Shown: positions 16,347 to 25,433 of the stretch, piece by piece
Layout of the letters: each line of letters starts with the position of its first letter
Numbering within the stretch: position 1 is the stretch's first letter
Source of the DNA: UBA2357 sp041916775
GTDB lineage: Bacteria > Pseudomonadota > Gammaproteobacteria > Burkholderiales > Rhodocyclaceae
Length of the DNA stretch: 64,000 nucleotides
NCBI GenBank assembly: GCA_041916775.1
Contig: JAYRYZ010000002.1
Coordinates: forward strand, 178,431 to 242,430
Direction of reading: 5' to 3'
Made by a program: the position numbers and the translations under genes
The notes under the pieces: model-generated
Databases searched by the model: none
Told to the model about the DNA's origin: nothing
What the model saw: the letters and a program-made list of their open reading frames with translations, nothing else

Positions 16347-17444
16347 TCAGCTGCGCATGAGCGGCCGCGCGATGATGCGCAGGTCCTGACCGAGCATGCG
16401 CATGTCGTGAATGTCGAGGCGCAGCGCTTCATCCAGAGTAGTCATGGGCGAAAGGTTGAAGAGGCCCTGTGCATTGTCCCCGACGAGCATTGGCGCCATG
16501 TAGAGCAGCAGTTCATCGACGCAACGTTCGCGCAGTAATGAACCGTTCAGCTTGAATCCCGCCTCGGCGTGGATCTCGTTGAAGCCGCGCGCACCCAGTG
16601 CCTTCATCAGCGCAGGCAACTCGACCTTGCCGGCAGCGTTCGGTAGCACCAGGATTTCGGCACCGCGTTCGATGAGACGGGCATGGCGATCGACGTCCTC
16701 GCACGCTGTGGCGATCAGGCAGTGACCGTCGCCGAGTACCTTTGCTTCGGAAGGCGTCTCCAGCCGCGAGTCGATCACAACCCGCCACGGCTGGCGTTCG
16801 CACGGGACCTCGCGGACATCGAGTCGCGGGTCGTCCGCGAGCACCGTTCCGATCCCGGTCAGCACCGCACAGGCGCGCGCGCGCCAGCGGTGTCCGTCGC
16901 GTCGCGCTGCAGGGCCTGTGATCCACTGGCTGACCCCGTTCGAGAGCGCCGTCTTGCCATCCAGCGTTGCGGCGCCCTTGAGCCTCAGCCAGGGACGCCC
17001 GCGCGTCATGCGCGAGATGAAACCGATGTTCAGCGCGCTAGCCTCGGTCTCGAGCAGTCCGACGGCGACCTCCAACCCCGCAGCCTGAAGACGCGCGATA
17101 CCGCGACCGGATACGAGCGGGTTCGGGTCTGTCATCGCCACCACCACTCGGCGGACACCTGCCGCGATGAGGGCGTCCGCACACGGTGGCGTGCGTCCAT
17201 GGTGAGAACAGGGTTCGAGTGTGACATAGGCGGTGGCGCCTGCCGCGTTCGCTCCAGCCACGCGCAGGGCGATGACTTCGGCATGCGACTCGCCCGCGCG
17301 TTGGTGCCAGCCCTCACCGACCGTCTGGCCGTCACGCGTCAGCACGCAGCCGACACGCGGGTTGGGTGAGGTGGTGTTGAGACCACGCGCGGCGAGCCGC
17401 AGCGCGCGTGCCATGGCGGCATGGTCAGCTGCCGAAAAGATCAT
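16347..17444 (-). CDS. ribD: Bifunctional riboflavin biosynthesis deaminase/reductase RibD
   Basis: Performs two successive steps of riboflavin synthesis. The 365-residue protein has an N-terminal deaminase domain with zinc ligands in SHAEV and CSHHGRTPPC, and a C-terminal NADPH-dependent reductase domain with LRLKGAATLDGKTAL, GIGTVLADDPRLDVR and EAGFKLNGSLL. I chose the ATG at 17444 (MIFSAADHAAM); the longer open frame is antisense-like low complexity. It overlaps the end of nrdR by 20 bp; nrdR-ribD is a conserved pair. Confidence 0.96.
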   Translation of the reverse strand: MIFSAADHAAMARALRLAARGLNTTSPNPRVGCVLTRDGQTVGEGWHQRAGESHAEVIALRVAGANAAGATAYVTLEPCSHHGRTPPCADALIAAGVRRVVVAMTDPNPLVSGRGIARLQAAGLEVAVGLLETEASALNIGFISRMTRGRPWLRLKGAATLDGKTALSNGVSQWITGPAARRDGHRWRARACAVLTGIGTVLADDPRLDVREVPCERQPWRVVIDSRLETPSEAKVLGDGHCLIATACEDVDRHARLIERGAEILVLPNAAGKVELPALMKALGARGFNEIHAEAGFKLNGSLLRERCVDELLLYMAPMLVGDNAQGLFNLSPMTTLDEALRLDIHDMRMLGQDLRIIARPLMRS

Positions 17445-17940
17445 TCTCTGCGGAGGGGGGGGCGTCACGTGCGCCACGTCCCCGCTTGGGGCGTGCCTGG
17501 ACTTCACGGATGACTTCGGAAAACTCGTCGACGTCGGCGAAATTGCGGTACACCGATGCAAAGCGGATGTATGCGACCTTGTCGAGGCGCTTGAGCTCGC
17601 GCATCACCAGTTCGCCGACCTTTTCGCTCGGGACTTCCGGCTCGCCGAGTGAGAGCAGCCGCGCTTCGATGCGGTCGATGGCGGCTTCCACCGCCTCCAG
17701 CGTCACGGGGCGCTTGCGCAGCGCAAGCGTCATGCTGCTTGCCAGCTTGGCGTGATCGAACTCGGTGCGGTTGCCGTTGCGCTTGATGATGTGTGGCATC
17801 TTCAGGTCGATGCGCTCGTACGTCGTGAAACGCTTGTCGCACTTCACGCAGCGGCGGCGGCGACGCACGACGTCGCCCTCATCGTTTTCACGGGTGTCCG
17901 TCACTTGAGTGTTGGGGTCGCTGCAGAACGGGCACCTCAT
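17425..17940 (-). CDS. nrdR: Transcriptional repressor NrdR
   Basis: Represses ribonucleotide reductase genes when bound to ATP/dATP. The protein has 171 residues with an N-terminal zinc ribbon (MRCPFC at 1-6, second pair CVKC) and an ATP-cone domain (about 46-136). NrdR boxes would be expected at nrd operons, none of which is in this window. It overlaps ribD and starts 108 bp downstream of glyA; glyA-nrdR-ribD order is common in betaproteobacteria. Confidence 0.96.
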   Translation of the reverse strand: MRCPFCSDPNTQVTDTRENDEGDVVRRRRRCVKCDKRFTTYERIDLKMPHIIKRNGNRTEFDHAKLASSMTLALRKRPVTLEAVEAAIDRIEARLLSLGEPEVPSEKVGELVMRELKRLDKVAYIRFASVYRNFADVDEFSEVIREVQARPKRGRGARDAPPSAENDLFGS

Positions 17941-18048
17941 TGGCCGCGACCCCCTGCCGTACCCGTCGCCACGCCGTCGTGCTCAACGCCACGCCGTACG
18001 CCGGCGATTGCCGGCCGGCGCGCGGGTGGATGCAACCCAGCAGGCAGA

Positions 18049-19299
18049 TCAGTGACCATACACCGGGAAGCGTGCGCACAGCGCAGCAACCTTGGCGCGC
18101 ACGGCTGCGAGGACGGCCTCGTCGTTCGGCGCATCCAGCACATCGGCGATCAGGTGGGCGACCTGCTCGGCCTCGATTTCGGTGAAGCCGCGCGTCGTCA
18201 TTGCGGGCGACCCAATGCGGATCCCCGAGGTTACGAAGGGCTTCTCCGGATCCTTGGGGATCGCATTCTTGTTCACCGTGATGTGAGCGCTGCCGAGCAC
18301 CGCTTCAGCAGCCTTGCCAGTGATGTTCTTGGCGCGCAGGTCGACCAGGAAGACGTGGCTCTCGGTGCGACCGGAGACGATGCGCAAGCCGCGCTCCTCG
18401 GACAGCACCCGTGCCATCACGCGTGCATTGGCGATCACCTGTTCCTGATAGTCCTTGAACGCCGGGCCGAGCGCCTCCTTGAACGCGACCGCCTTGGCTG
18501 CGATCACGTGCATCAGCGGGCCACCCTGCAGTCCGGGGAAGATCGCCGAGTTGATGGCCTTCTCGTGTTCGGCCTTCATCAGGATGATACCGCCGCGCGG
18601 ACCGCGCAGCGTCTTGTGGGTGGTGGAGGTGACGACGTCGGCGTGTGGCACCGGGTTGGGATAGAAGCCTGCGGCGATAAGGCCGGCGTAGTGCGCCATG
18701 TCCACCCAGAAGATCGCGCCGACTTCCTTCGCGATCTTGGCGAAACGCTCGAAATCGATGCGCAGCGAGTACGCAGAGGCACCCGCGACGATGATGCGCG
18801 GCTTGTGTTCGCGAGCCAGCGCCTCCATCGCGGGGTAGTCGATCTCTTCCTTTTCGTTGAGGCCGTAGGCGACCACGTTGAACCACTTGCCCGACATGTT
18901 GAGCGGCATGCCGTGGGTGAGGTGACCGCCCTCCGCAAGGCTCATGCCCATAATCGTGTCGCCCGGCTTGGCAAAGGCCATCAGGACGGCCTGGTTCGCC
19001 TGCGAGCCGGAGTTCGGCTGCACATTCGCCGCGTCTGCGCCGAAGAGTTTCTTGATGCGGTCGATGGCGATCTGCTCGGCCACATCGACATGCTCGCAAC
19101 CGCCGTAATAGCGCTTACCCGGGTAGCCTTCGGCGTATTTGTTGGTGAGCTGGGAACCTTGGGCCTGCATCACCGCATGGGAAACATAGTTTTCCGAGGC
19201 GATCAGCTCGATGTGATCTTCCTGACGGCGGTTTTCGTCCTGGACAGCGGCCCAGATTTCGGGATCGACCTTGGAGAGGGTGTCTTGCGCGGAGAACAT
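18049..19299 (-). CDS. glyA: Serine hydroxymethyltransferase
   Basis: PLP enzyme converting serine and tetrahydrofolate to glycine and methylene-tetrahydrofolate, the main one-carbon source. The 416 residues show IELIASENYVS near the N-terminus, YAEGYPGKRYYGGCE, the cofactor aspartate in IFWVDMAHYAGLIA, and the PLP lysine in TSTTHKTLRGPRGG. The family length is usual. The 97-bp gap upstream to the phosphatase gene is too short for a glycine riboswitch. A TAAGAT hexamer about 35 bp upstream may be a weak -10. Confidence 0.97.
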   Translation of the reverse strand: MFSAQDTLSKVDPEIWAAVQDENRRQEDHIELIASENYVSHAVMQAQGSQLTNKYAEGYPGKRYYGGCEHVDVAEQIAIDRIKKLFGADAANVQPNSGSQANQAVLMAFAKPGDTIMGMSLAEGGHLTHGMPLNMSGKWFNVVAYGLNEKEEIDYPAMEALAREHKPRIIVAGASAYSLRIDFERFAKIAKEVGAIFWVDMAHYAGLIAAGFYPNPVPHADVVTSTTHKTLRGPRGGIILMKAEHEKAINSAIFPGLQGGPLMHVIAAKAVAFKEALGPAFKDYQEQVIANARVMARVLSEERGLRIVSGRTESHVFLVDLRAKNITGKAAEAVLGSAHITVNKNAIPKDPEKPFVTSGIRIGSPAMTTRGFTEIEAEQVAHLIADVLDAPNDEAVLAAVRAKVAALCARFPVYGH

Positions 19300-19396
19300 G
19301 AGACGGACTCGAAGCTGTTGGTTTGAAACCCGATCTTAGCATGCCGCCGGATGATGCATGCACGGCGGGGCGCCGGGGCGGCCGACGCAGCTTGGA

Positions 19397-20056
19397 TCAG
19401 GCGTTGGGCAACTCGTCGCGGGCGCCTTGCAGATGGCGCAGGTCGGCCCAGGATTCGAGCGACCAGCCACCATCGTGACGGATCCAGTTGAGTGCCGCAT
19501 TGGGAATCGTGAAGTCGCGTGACGCGGTGAGCGACTTGCCTGTTGCGACCCGGTGGGCGATGTCGAGCACGCCGCCATGGGTTACCACCAGCACTGTTTC
19601 CCCAGGGTGGCAGGCGACGATGTCGGTAAGGCAGGCGACGATGCGTTGCGCAAAGCCACGCAGGCTCTCACCGCCGTCGGCGAAGGCGAAATCCGGGTCG
19701 CGTGCCTCGAAGCGGGCGTAATCCTCCGCGTGGCGGCGCGCAGCCTCGTCGTAGGTGAGGCCCTGGAAATGCCCGTAATGTCGTTCGCGCAGCGCTGGCA
19801 GCGTGCGCGGCACGAGCCCGAGCGCGCTGCACGCCGCTTGGGCGGTATGCAGGGCACGGACGAGATCGCTGCTGTAGCACGCCGTGAATACCCCGCCTGG
19901 CAGGCTCGCGGCGGCTGAGACTGCCTGTCCAACCCCGGTGGGGTTGAGCGGGATGTCGATGTGCCCCTGCAGGCGGCGTTGCGCATTCCAGTCGGTCTCG
20001 CCATGACGGATCAGGCAAAGGCGACATGCTGAAGGGGAGGGGGGGGCGTGGTGCAT
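19397..20056 (-). CDS. Histidine phosphatase family protein (phosphoglycerate-mutase-like)
   Basis: A 219-residue branch-1 histidine phosphatase. The phosphohistidine motif is LIRHGETDWN with H18; the second catalytic histidine is in VVTHGGVLDI, and the acid is in LRERHYGHFQG. Family members include phosphatases of CobC, PhoE and GpmB type; the substrate cannot be read from sequence. I placed the start at the ATG at 20056 because homology begins shortly after; the frame is open for 96 more codons upstream without homology. Upstream of glyA and divergent from the TRAP genes. Confidence 0.88.
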   Translation of the reverse strand: MHHAPPSPSACRLCLIRHGETDWNAQRRLQGHIDIPLNPTGVGQAVSAAASLPGGVFTACYSSDLVRALHTAQAACSALGLVPRTLPALRERHYGHFQGLTYDEAARRHAEDYARFEARDPDFAFADGGESLRGFAQRIVACLTDIVACHPGETVLVVTHGGVLDIAHRVATGKSLTASRDFTIPNAALNWIRHDGGWSLESWADLRHLQGARDELPNA

Positions 20057-20213
20057 GCGGTTACCTGTGAGCGAGTTGCGGTAGGTGCATTCCCTAGTTT
20101 CGAGGAGGCACTGGCCTTTGGAATAATCCGGCAATAGTTCAGGATCTTGTTTCATTCCCCGGCACAGGTCGCCGTGCCGGTCCTTCATTCGATTTTCCCC
20201 GAGGAGTTTACCC

Positions 20214-20807
20214 GTGTCCCTACTCTTGAGGCTATCGCGTCTGATCGACTGGATCAGTGAGCGAGTGGGCAGATACGTCGGCTGGCTGGTGCTTGCCGCC
20301 GTGCTCATCAGCGGCGGCAACGCATTGATCCGCAAGATATTCAATGTCAGCTCGAATGCCTTTCTCGAGATTCAATGGTATCTCTTTGCGGCGATTTTCC
20401 TGCTTGCGGCCGGATACACCTTCCTGCGCAACGAGCATGTACGCATCGACGTCATTTCCGGTCGATTCTCGCCCAAGACACAGAACTTCATGGACATCCT
20501 CGGCATTCTGTTCTTCATGTTGCCGATGGCGTGTTTTGTGCTCTACCTGTCGTGGCCAATTGTGTTGAACTCGATACAGTCTGGGGAAGTGTCAGCTAAT
20601 CCGGGGGGCTTGATTCGATGGCCGGTGAAGATCCTGTTGCCGATCGGCTTCGGGTTGTTGATCCTGCAGGCGGTTTCAGAGCTCATCAAGCGTGCGGCGT
20701 TCATCATGGATCTCGCGCCCAATCCGCTCGTCAAGCATCACGGACCTTCGGCCGAAGAGGAACTTGCGGCCGCCATCAAGGCACAAGCTAGCGGAGTGGC
20801 CAAATGA
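20214..20807 (+). CDS. dctQ: TRAP transporter small membrane subunit (DctQ type)
   Basis: Small permease subunit of a tripartite ATP-independent periplasmic transporter; 197 residues with four predicted membrane helices (about 22-42, 55-75, 97-120, 138-160) and the conserved NEHVRIDVISGRF loop. It starts at a GTG preceded by GAGGAG. A perfect 7-bp hairpin (20159-20180, CCGGCAC/GTGCCGG) lies in the leader. A possible promoter (TTCGAG, 17 bp, AATAAT) lies near 20099-20127, weakly supported. It overlaps dctM by 4 bp. Confidence 0.92.
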   Translation: MSLLLRLSRLIDWISERVGRYVGWLVLAAVLISGGNALIRKIFNVSSNAFLEIQWYLFAAIFLLAAGYTFLRNEHVRIDVISGRFSPKTQNFMDILGILFFMLPMACFVLYLSWPIVLNSIQSGEVSANPGGLIRWPVKILLPIGFGLLILQAVSELIKRAAFIMDLAPNPLVKHHGPSAEEELAAAIKAQASGVAK

Positions 20808-22432
20808 CCCAGTTCGTCATCGATAACATGGCGCCGCTGATGTTCGCTGCGCTGGTAGTGTTCCTGCTCTATGGCTTTCCAGTGGCGTTCGCCCTTGCGG
20901 CCAACGGCATCGTGTTCGGCCTGATCGGTGTCGAGCTCGGCCTCCTCAGCCCGGCGCTTTTCCAGGCCTTGCCCGAGCGTATCTTCGGCATCATGGCCAA
21001 CGACACGCTGTTGGCGATTCCGTTCTTCTCGTTCATGGGGCTGATTCTTGAACGCAGCGGTATGGCGGAAGATCTTCTCGATACCATCGGGCAACTGTTC
21101 GGCCCTATCCGTGGTGGCCTTGCCTACGCCGTCATCTTCGTCGGCGCGCTGCTCGCGGCGACAACCGGCGTCGTCGCCGCATCGGTGATCTCGATGGGCC
21201 TGATCTCCCTGCCGATCATGATGCGCTACGGCTACGATCACCGCATCGCGTCCGGCGTCATCGCCGCTTCGGGCACCCTGGCGCAGATCATTCCGCCTTC
21301 GCTGGTGCTGATCATCCTGGCCGACCAGTTGGGGCGCTCCGTAGGTGACATGTATCAGGGCGCGCTGCTGCCCGGCTTGGTACTCACCGGTCTCTATGTC
21401 GGCTTCGTGTTCCTCGTGACCGTTTTCAGGCCGAAATACGCGCCCGCGATGCCGATCGAGGCACGCACCATCCGTGAGGATGACGGATCGAGCGGACTGT
21501 TGTCGCTCGGTGTCCTGTTCGTGCTTTCGGTTGGCGCAGGCTATGCGTATGCGCACTTCTTCGGACAGGGTAAGCCCACCGATGAGGTCGTGGTGATCGG
21601 CTCTTTGGTGGCGATTGGCTTTGCGTTCGCTGCCTCTGTCGTGAACCGGGTGCTGCGCATGGGCTTGTTGTCCAAGATGGCCGAGCGCGTGACCTTCGTG
21701 CTGATCCCGCCGCTCGGGCTGATCTTTCTCGTGCTCGGCACGATCTTCATCGGCGTGGCAACACCCACCGAGGGCGGGGCGCTTGGTGCGCTCGGCGCGC
21801 TGCTGATGGCGATATCGCGCAGGCGCCTGACGTTGGCGCTGACCAAGCAGGCCATGGACACGACGACCAAGCTCTCCTGCTTCGTCGTGTTCATCCTGAT
21901 CGGCTCCACCGTGTTCGGCCTGACGTTCCGCGCGGTCAATGGAGACCTCTGGGTCGAGCATCTGCTGACCGCATTGCCGGGTGGCGAGACGGGCTTCCTG
22001 ATCGCGGTCAACATCCTGGTGTTCGTGCTCGCATTCTTCCTCGATTTCTTCGAGCTCGCGTTCATCATCGTGCCGCTGCTGGCGCCCGTGGCTGACAAGC
22101 TCGGTATTGACCTGATCTGGTTCGGTGTGTTGCTTGCGGTGAACATGCAGACATCCTTCATGCACCCGCCTTTCGGGTTTGCGCTGTTCTACCTGCGCTC
22201 GGTCGCGCCGCAGAAGATCAAGACCAGCGAGATCTACTGGGGGTCGGTGCCGTTCGTGATCATCCAGATCATCATGGTTGCGCTGATCATCATCTTCCCC
22301 AACCTCGTATCGTACGATCATGGCAAGCAGCAGAGTGGAGAAGAAACGCTTCAACTGCAGTTGCAGATTCCGCAGGACGAGGGTGCAGCCCAGGGTGCGG
22401 ACCTCTTGAAGCAGCTTCAGGGAAATAACTGA
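20804..22432 (+). CDS. dctM: TRAP transporter large membrane subunit (DctM type)
   Basis: Transport-channel subunit of 542 residues with about 12-14 hydrophobic helices. Family signatures include FFSFMGLILERSGMAEDLL, TGVVAASVISMGLISLP, SGTLAQIIPPSLVLI and the late MQTSFMHPPFGFALFYLRS. It uses an ion gradient, usually Na+, to import organic acids. Its long middle insertion (about 200-275) and acidic Gln-rich tail are typical of the subgroup paired with TakP-like receptors. It overlaps dctQ and ends 31 bp before an intrinsic terminator. Confidence 0.94.
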   Translation: MTQFVIDNMAPLMFAALVVFLLYGFPVAFALAANGIVFGLIGVELGLLSPALFQALPERIFGIMANDTLLAIPFFSFMGLILERSGMAEDLLDTIGQLFGPIRGGLAYAVIFVGALLAATTGVVAASVISMGLISLPIMMRYGYDHRIASGVIAASGTLAQIIPPSLVLIILADQLGRSVGDMYQGALLPGLVLTGLYVGFVFLVTVFRPKYAPAMPIEARTIREDDGSSGLLSLGVLFVLSVGAGYAYAHFFGQGKPTDEVVVIGSLVAIGFAFAASVVNRVLRMGLLSKMAERVTFVLIPPLGLIFLVLGTIFIGVATPTEGGALGALGALLMAISRRRLTLALTKQAMDTTTKLSCFVVFILIGSTVFGLTFRAVNGDLWVEHLLTALPGGETGFLIAVNILVFVLAFFLDFFELAFIIVPLLAPVADKLGIDLIWFGVLLAVNMQTSFMHPPFGFALFYLRSVAPQKIKTSEIYWGSVPFVIIQIIMVALIIIFPNLVSYDHGKQQSGEETLQLQLQIPQDEGAAQGADLLKQLQGNN

Positions 22433-22463
22433 TCCTGTCCCGTACTGAGACCATTTGAGAGCA

Positions 22464-22491
22464 TCGGGCCCTTCGGGGCCCGAGTTGTTTT
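22464..22491 (+). terminator. Intrinsic terminator of dctQM
   Basis: TCGGGCCC and GGGCCCGA pair perfectly (8 bp) across a TTCG tetraloop and are followed by GTTGTTTT. Confidence 0.85.
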
Positions 22492-22640
22492 GGCGGGTGA
22501 GGCGCGTTAATCCAGCGCGGTCATGGCAGCAGCAAGTTGGTGGCAAGCGACATTCGATGCAGACCCGGCTGAGGTCGGGTCTGCGCGTGCCAACGATCAC
22601 TGGTACTCGAGAAGTGCATGCGCGGACGTTTCTTCGGGGC

Positions 22641-22675
22641 AAAGAAAAGGCCGCAATCCCCTGCGGGATGCGGCC
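22641..22675 (-). terminator. Intrinsic terminator of dctP
   Basis: On the minus strand, GGCCGCATCCC pairs with GGGATTGCGGCC (one bulge) around a short loop, followed by TTTTCTTT. It lies about 85 bp after the dctP stop codon. Confidence 0.8.
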
Positions 22676-22758
22676 CAATTCGTGCAGTTCTCTTTCAAAT
22701 CAGTTTGTTGTTACCTTGTTGATTCGGTGGCCAATGAATCGCCGATGGCAGTTCGATG

Positions 22759-23916
22759 CTAGCGCGCCGACTGAAGGAAGCGGTCCATCTTCGCCTCTGC
22801 GACGCTGAACCAAGCGTTTTGCGTCTTGCGGTACTTGTCCCACGGCGCGAAGATCTTCGCCCATGCTGGATTCTTGGCCGCTTCCTCGTTGTAGAGATCA
22901 AATGCTGCCTTGTGTGCGGCTTTCAGGATGTCGTCCGAATACGTCTCCAGCTTGACGCCATTGCCGAGGAGCCGCGCAAGGGCCTGCGGGTTCTTGTCGT
23001 CGTATGAAGCCATCATGCCGACATTGGCCTCGTAGGCGGCCGCCCGGAATGCCTCCTGGTAGATCTTCGGTAGCTTTTCCCATTGGGCCTTGTTGACGAA
23101 GAAATGGATCGCCGGGCCCGGTTCCCACCAGCCGGGATAGTAGTAGTGCGGCGCAACCTTATAGAAGCCGAGCTTCTCATCATCGTATGGACCGACCCAC
23201 TCGGCAGCGTCGATCGTACCCTTCTCGAGGGACGGGTAGATGTCGCCGCCAGGGATCTGCTGCGGAATCGCGCCCAGACGAGAGAACACTTCCCCGCCCA
23301 GGCCGGCGACGCGCATCTTGAGGCCCTTAATGTCATCCAGGGACGCAACAGGCTTGCGGAACCATCCGCCCATCTGCACGCCTGTGTTGCCGCCCAGGAA
23401 AGAGAGGATGTTGTAGTTGCTGTAGAACTCGTCCAGCAATGCCTGACCGCCACCGTAGTAAATCCAGGCGTTCATCTGGCGGGCATTCAGGCCGAACGGC
23501 ACGGCCGTACCGAAGCCGAAGGTCTTGTCCTTGCCGACGTAATAGTACGAGCAGGTATGGCACACTTCGACCGTGCCTTGCTGCACCGCGTCGAGCGCCT
23601 GCAGGCCAGGAACAATCTCGCCAGCAGGGAACACGCGGATGTCAAACTTACCATCCGTCATGGCCCTCAGACGGTTAGCGAGCACATCGGCCCCACCATA
23701 GATGGTGTCGAGACTCTTGGGGAAACTCGAGGTCAGCCGCCATTTGACTTCCGGGAGGCCCGTCTGTACTGCGGGCGCAGCCGCGGGTTGTGGGGCCGAG
23801 CCGGCCGATTGCGCGGGTGCTGGTGCCTCCTCCTTCTTGCCGCATGCGGCGAGTCCAACAGCGGCGCCAGCGACCAATCCGGCCCCGGCTTTATGCAGAA
23901 ATGAACGACGCTCCAC
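22759..23916 (-). CDS. dctP: TRAP substrate-binding lipoprotein (DctP/TakP-like)
   Basis: Extracytoplasmic receptor of 385 residues. The N-terminus has a twin-arginine motif (RRSFLHK, 3-9) followed by the lipobox LAAC with C25, so it is probably a Tat-exported lipoprotein, followed by an Ala/Pro-rich linker (28-50). The binding domain (GGADVLANRLRAMTDGKF, PFGLNARQMNAW, WVGPYDDEKLGFYKVAPHYY) resembles TakP-type 2-oxoacid or lactate receptors; the ligand is inferred. It starts at a GTG after AAGGAG. It converges on dctQM rather than preceding it and has its own promoter. Confidence 0.92.
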   Translation of the reverse strand: MERRSFLHKAGAGLVAGAAVGLAACGKKEEAPAPAQSAGSAPQPAAAPAVQTGLPEVKWRLTSSFPKSLDTIYGGADVLANRLRAMTDGKFDIRVFPAGEIVPGLQALDAVQQGTVEVCHTCSYYYVGKDKTFGFGTAVPFGLNARQMNAWIYYGGGQALLDEFYSNYNILSFLGGNTGVQMGGWFRKPVASLDDIKGLKMRVAGLGGEVFSRLGAIPQQIPGGDIYPSLEKGTIDAAEWVGPYDDEKLGFYKVAPHYYYPGWWEPGPAIHFFVNKAQWEKLPKIYQEAFRAAAYEANVGMMASYDDKNPQALARLLGNGVKLETYSDDILKAAHKAAFDLYNEEAAKNPAWAKIFAPWDKYRKTQNAWFSVAEAKMDRFLQSAR

Positions 23917-23955
23917 AATCTCTCCTTTCTTCTGGATGGGTTAAGACATGTGAGG

Positions 23956-23961
23956 ATTATA
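23956..23961 (-). promoter_or_regulatory. Probable -10 element of the dctP promoter
   Basis: A perfect TATAAT on the minus strand, 40 bp upstream of the dctP GTG. The -35 region at 17-bp spacing (GTTTTC) is poor, so activator dependence is possible. Confidence 0.4.
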
Positions 23962-24029
23962 GGCTTCGGCAAACATGCGAAAACGCAGGAAAACCCTAAC
24001 GGCGCGCCATTGCCGGGGGGCGGAAGGGC

Positions 24030-25370
24030 TCAGGCGCCTGCGATCGTCATGCGCTCCAGCAGGATCGAACCGCAATGCTTGGCACCGCGGGGCAGCGCGT
24101 CGTTGCCGATCGCGGCGATGCCCATGAACATGTCACGCAGATTTCCCGCGATGGTGATCTCCTCGACCGCGTGCTGGATTTCGCCGTTTTCCACCCAGAA
24201 TCCGGCGGCACCCCGAGAGTAGTCGCCGGTGACGTAGTTGAGGCCGTGGCCGAGCAGCTCGGTGACGACGAGCCCGCGGTGCATCTTGCGCACGAGTCCG
24301 TCGAAATCGAGCGCCCCGGGCTGCACGATCAGGTTGTGCGAGCCGCCGGCGTTGCCGGTGGTCTGCATGCCGAGCTTGCGCGCGGTGTAGCTGGAGAGGA
24401 AGTAGCCCTGCAGCACGCCGTCGCTGACGATCTCGCGGTCGTGCGTCGCGACCCCCTCGTTGTCGAACCACGACGAGCCGAAGCCGCCGACGATGTGCGG
24501 CCGCTCGGAGATGTTCACGATCGGCGCCATCACCGGCTTGCCGAGACTGTCGAGCAGGAACGAGGACTTGCGATACAGCGCGCCGCCGCTCACCGCATGC
24601 ACCAGACTGCCGATCAGCGACACCGCGATCTGCGATTCGAACAGCACCGGCGCCTCGCAGGTCTTTACCTGACGCGCACCCAGGCGCGCCAGTGCGCGCT
24701 CGCCGGCGCGGCGCCCGATGGAGGTCGCCGACGCGAGCTCCACCGCCTTGCGGCGCGAGTCGTACCAGTATTCGCGCTGCATTTCGTCGTCCTCGGCGGC
24801 GATCACCGAGCACGAGATACCGTGGCGCGAGCTCGCGAAGCCGCCCATGAAACCGGCGCTGTTGGCCGAGATGAAGTGCGACTCCTGCGTGGAGACGCTC
24901 GCACCTTCCGAATTGTCGATCTTCGGGCTCACCGCATAGGCAGCCTCCTCGCACTCGCGTGCGAGCGAGATCGCATCCTCGACCGAGAGCGGCCAGGGGT
25001 GGTGCATGTCGAGGTCGGGACAGTCGCGTGCGAGCAGTTCCGGGTCGGCGAGGCCGGCGCAGGGGTCGGGGGCGGTGAAGCGGGCGATTGACAGCGCCGC
25101 ATCCACCGTGGCGTGCAGGGCCTCGCGCGAGAAGTCCGATGTGCTTGCGTGGCCGCGTTGCTGGCCAAGGTAGATGGTGACGCCGACGCCCTTGTCGCGG
25201 TTGTACTCGATGGTGTCGACCTCGCCCTTGCGTACCGAGGCGTTCTGCCCGAAGCCTTCGGAGACATCCGTCTCGCATGCGCTCGCGCCGCGCTCGCGCG
25301 CATAGCGGAGCACTTCCGAGGCGAGTTCGCGCAGTTGATCGGGGGTGTAGGAGAAGCCGTTGGCGGACAT
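24030..25370 (-). CDS. pmbA: TldE/PmbA family metalloprotease subunit
   Basis: Inactive-like partner of the TldD-TldE heterodimer, which degrades unfolded peptides and matures some modified peptides. The 446 residues show the TldE pattern: GFGQNASVRKGEVDTIEYNRDKGVGV at the N-terminus, and HIVGGFGSSWFDNEGV, GNAGGSHNLIVQPG and LLGHGLNYVTGDYSRGAAGF in the C-terminal half. It lacks the HExxxH zinc motif seen in TldD here (56.3-57.7 kb). Divergent from darP by 63 bp. Confidence 0.95.
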   Translation of the reverse strand: MSANGFSYTPDQLRELASEVLRYARERGASACETDVSEGFGQNASVRKGEVDTIEYNRDKGVGVTIYLGQQRGHASTSDFSREALHATVDAALSIARFTAPDPCAGLADPELLARDCPDLDMHHPWPLSVEDAISLARECEEAAYAVSPKIDNSEGASVSTQESHFISANSAGFMGGFASSRHGISCSVIAAEDDEMQREYWYDSRRKAVELASATSIGRRAGERALARLGARQVKTCEAPVLFESQIAVSLIGSLVHAVSGGALYRKSSFLLDSLGKPVMAPIVNISERPHIVGGFGSSWFDNEGVATHDREIVSDGVLQGYFLSSYTARKLGMQTTGNAGGSHNLIVQPGALDFDGLVRKMHRGLVVTELLGHGLNYVTGDYSRGAAGFWVENGEIQHAVEEITIAGNLRDMFMGIAAIGNDALPRGAKHCGSILLERMTIAGA

Positions 25371-25433
25371 GGGCAGGCATCGTCTGGGTGAGGGGCTATA
25401 ATCTTAACCCGATCACGAACAGCCGACCCGCAG

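Larger units (their letters stand above)
22433..22758. other. Convergent intergenic region with back-to-back terminators
   Basis: This 326-bp gap separates dctM (plus) from dctP (minus). It holds one terminator for each strand (22464-22491 and 22641-22675). Between and beyond them I see no convincing reading frame, repeat or RNA. Confidence 0.7.

Noticed and set aside
19300..19396. Glycine riboswitch upstream of glyA
   Set aside because: Only 97 bp separate glyA from the neighbouring gene, and the conserved paired-aptamer elements are not visible.
20057..20213. Sigma-54 promoter before dctQ
   Set aside because: No TGGCAC-N5-TTGC match at correct spacing was found; only a weak sigma-70-like pair is present.
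20738..22678. 646-codon minus-strand frame opposite the TRAP genes
   Set aside because: Low-complexity, Arg/His/Glu-rich translation with no domain; DctQ and DctM on the other strand are clearly real.
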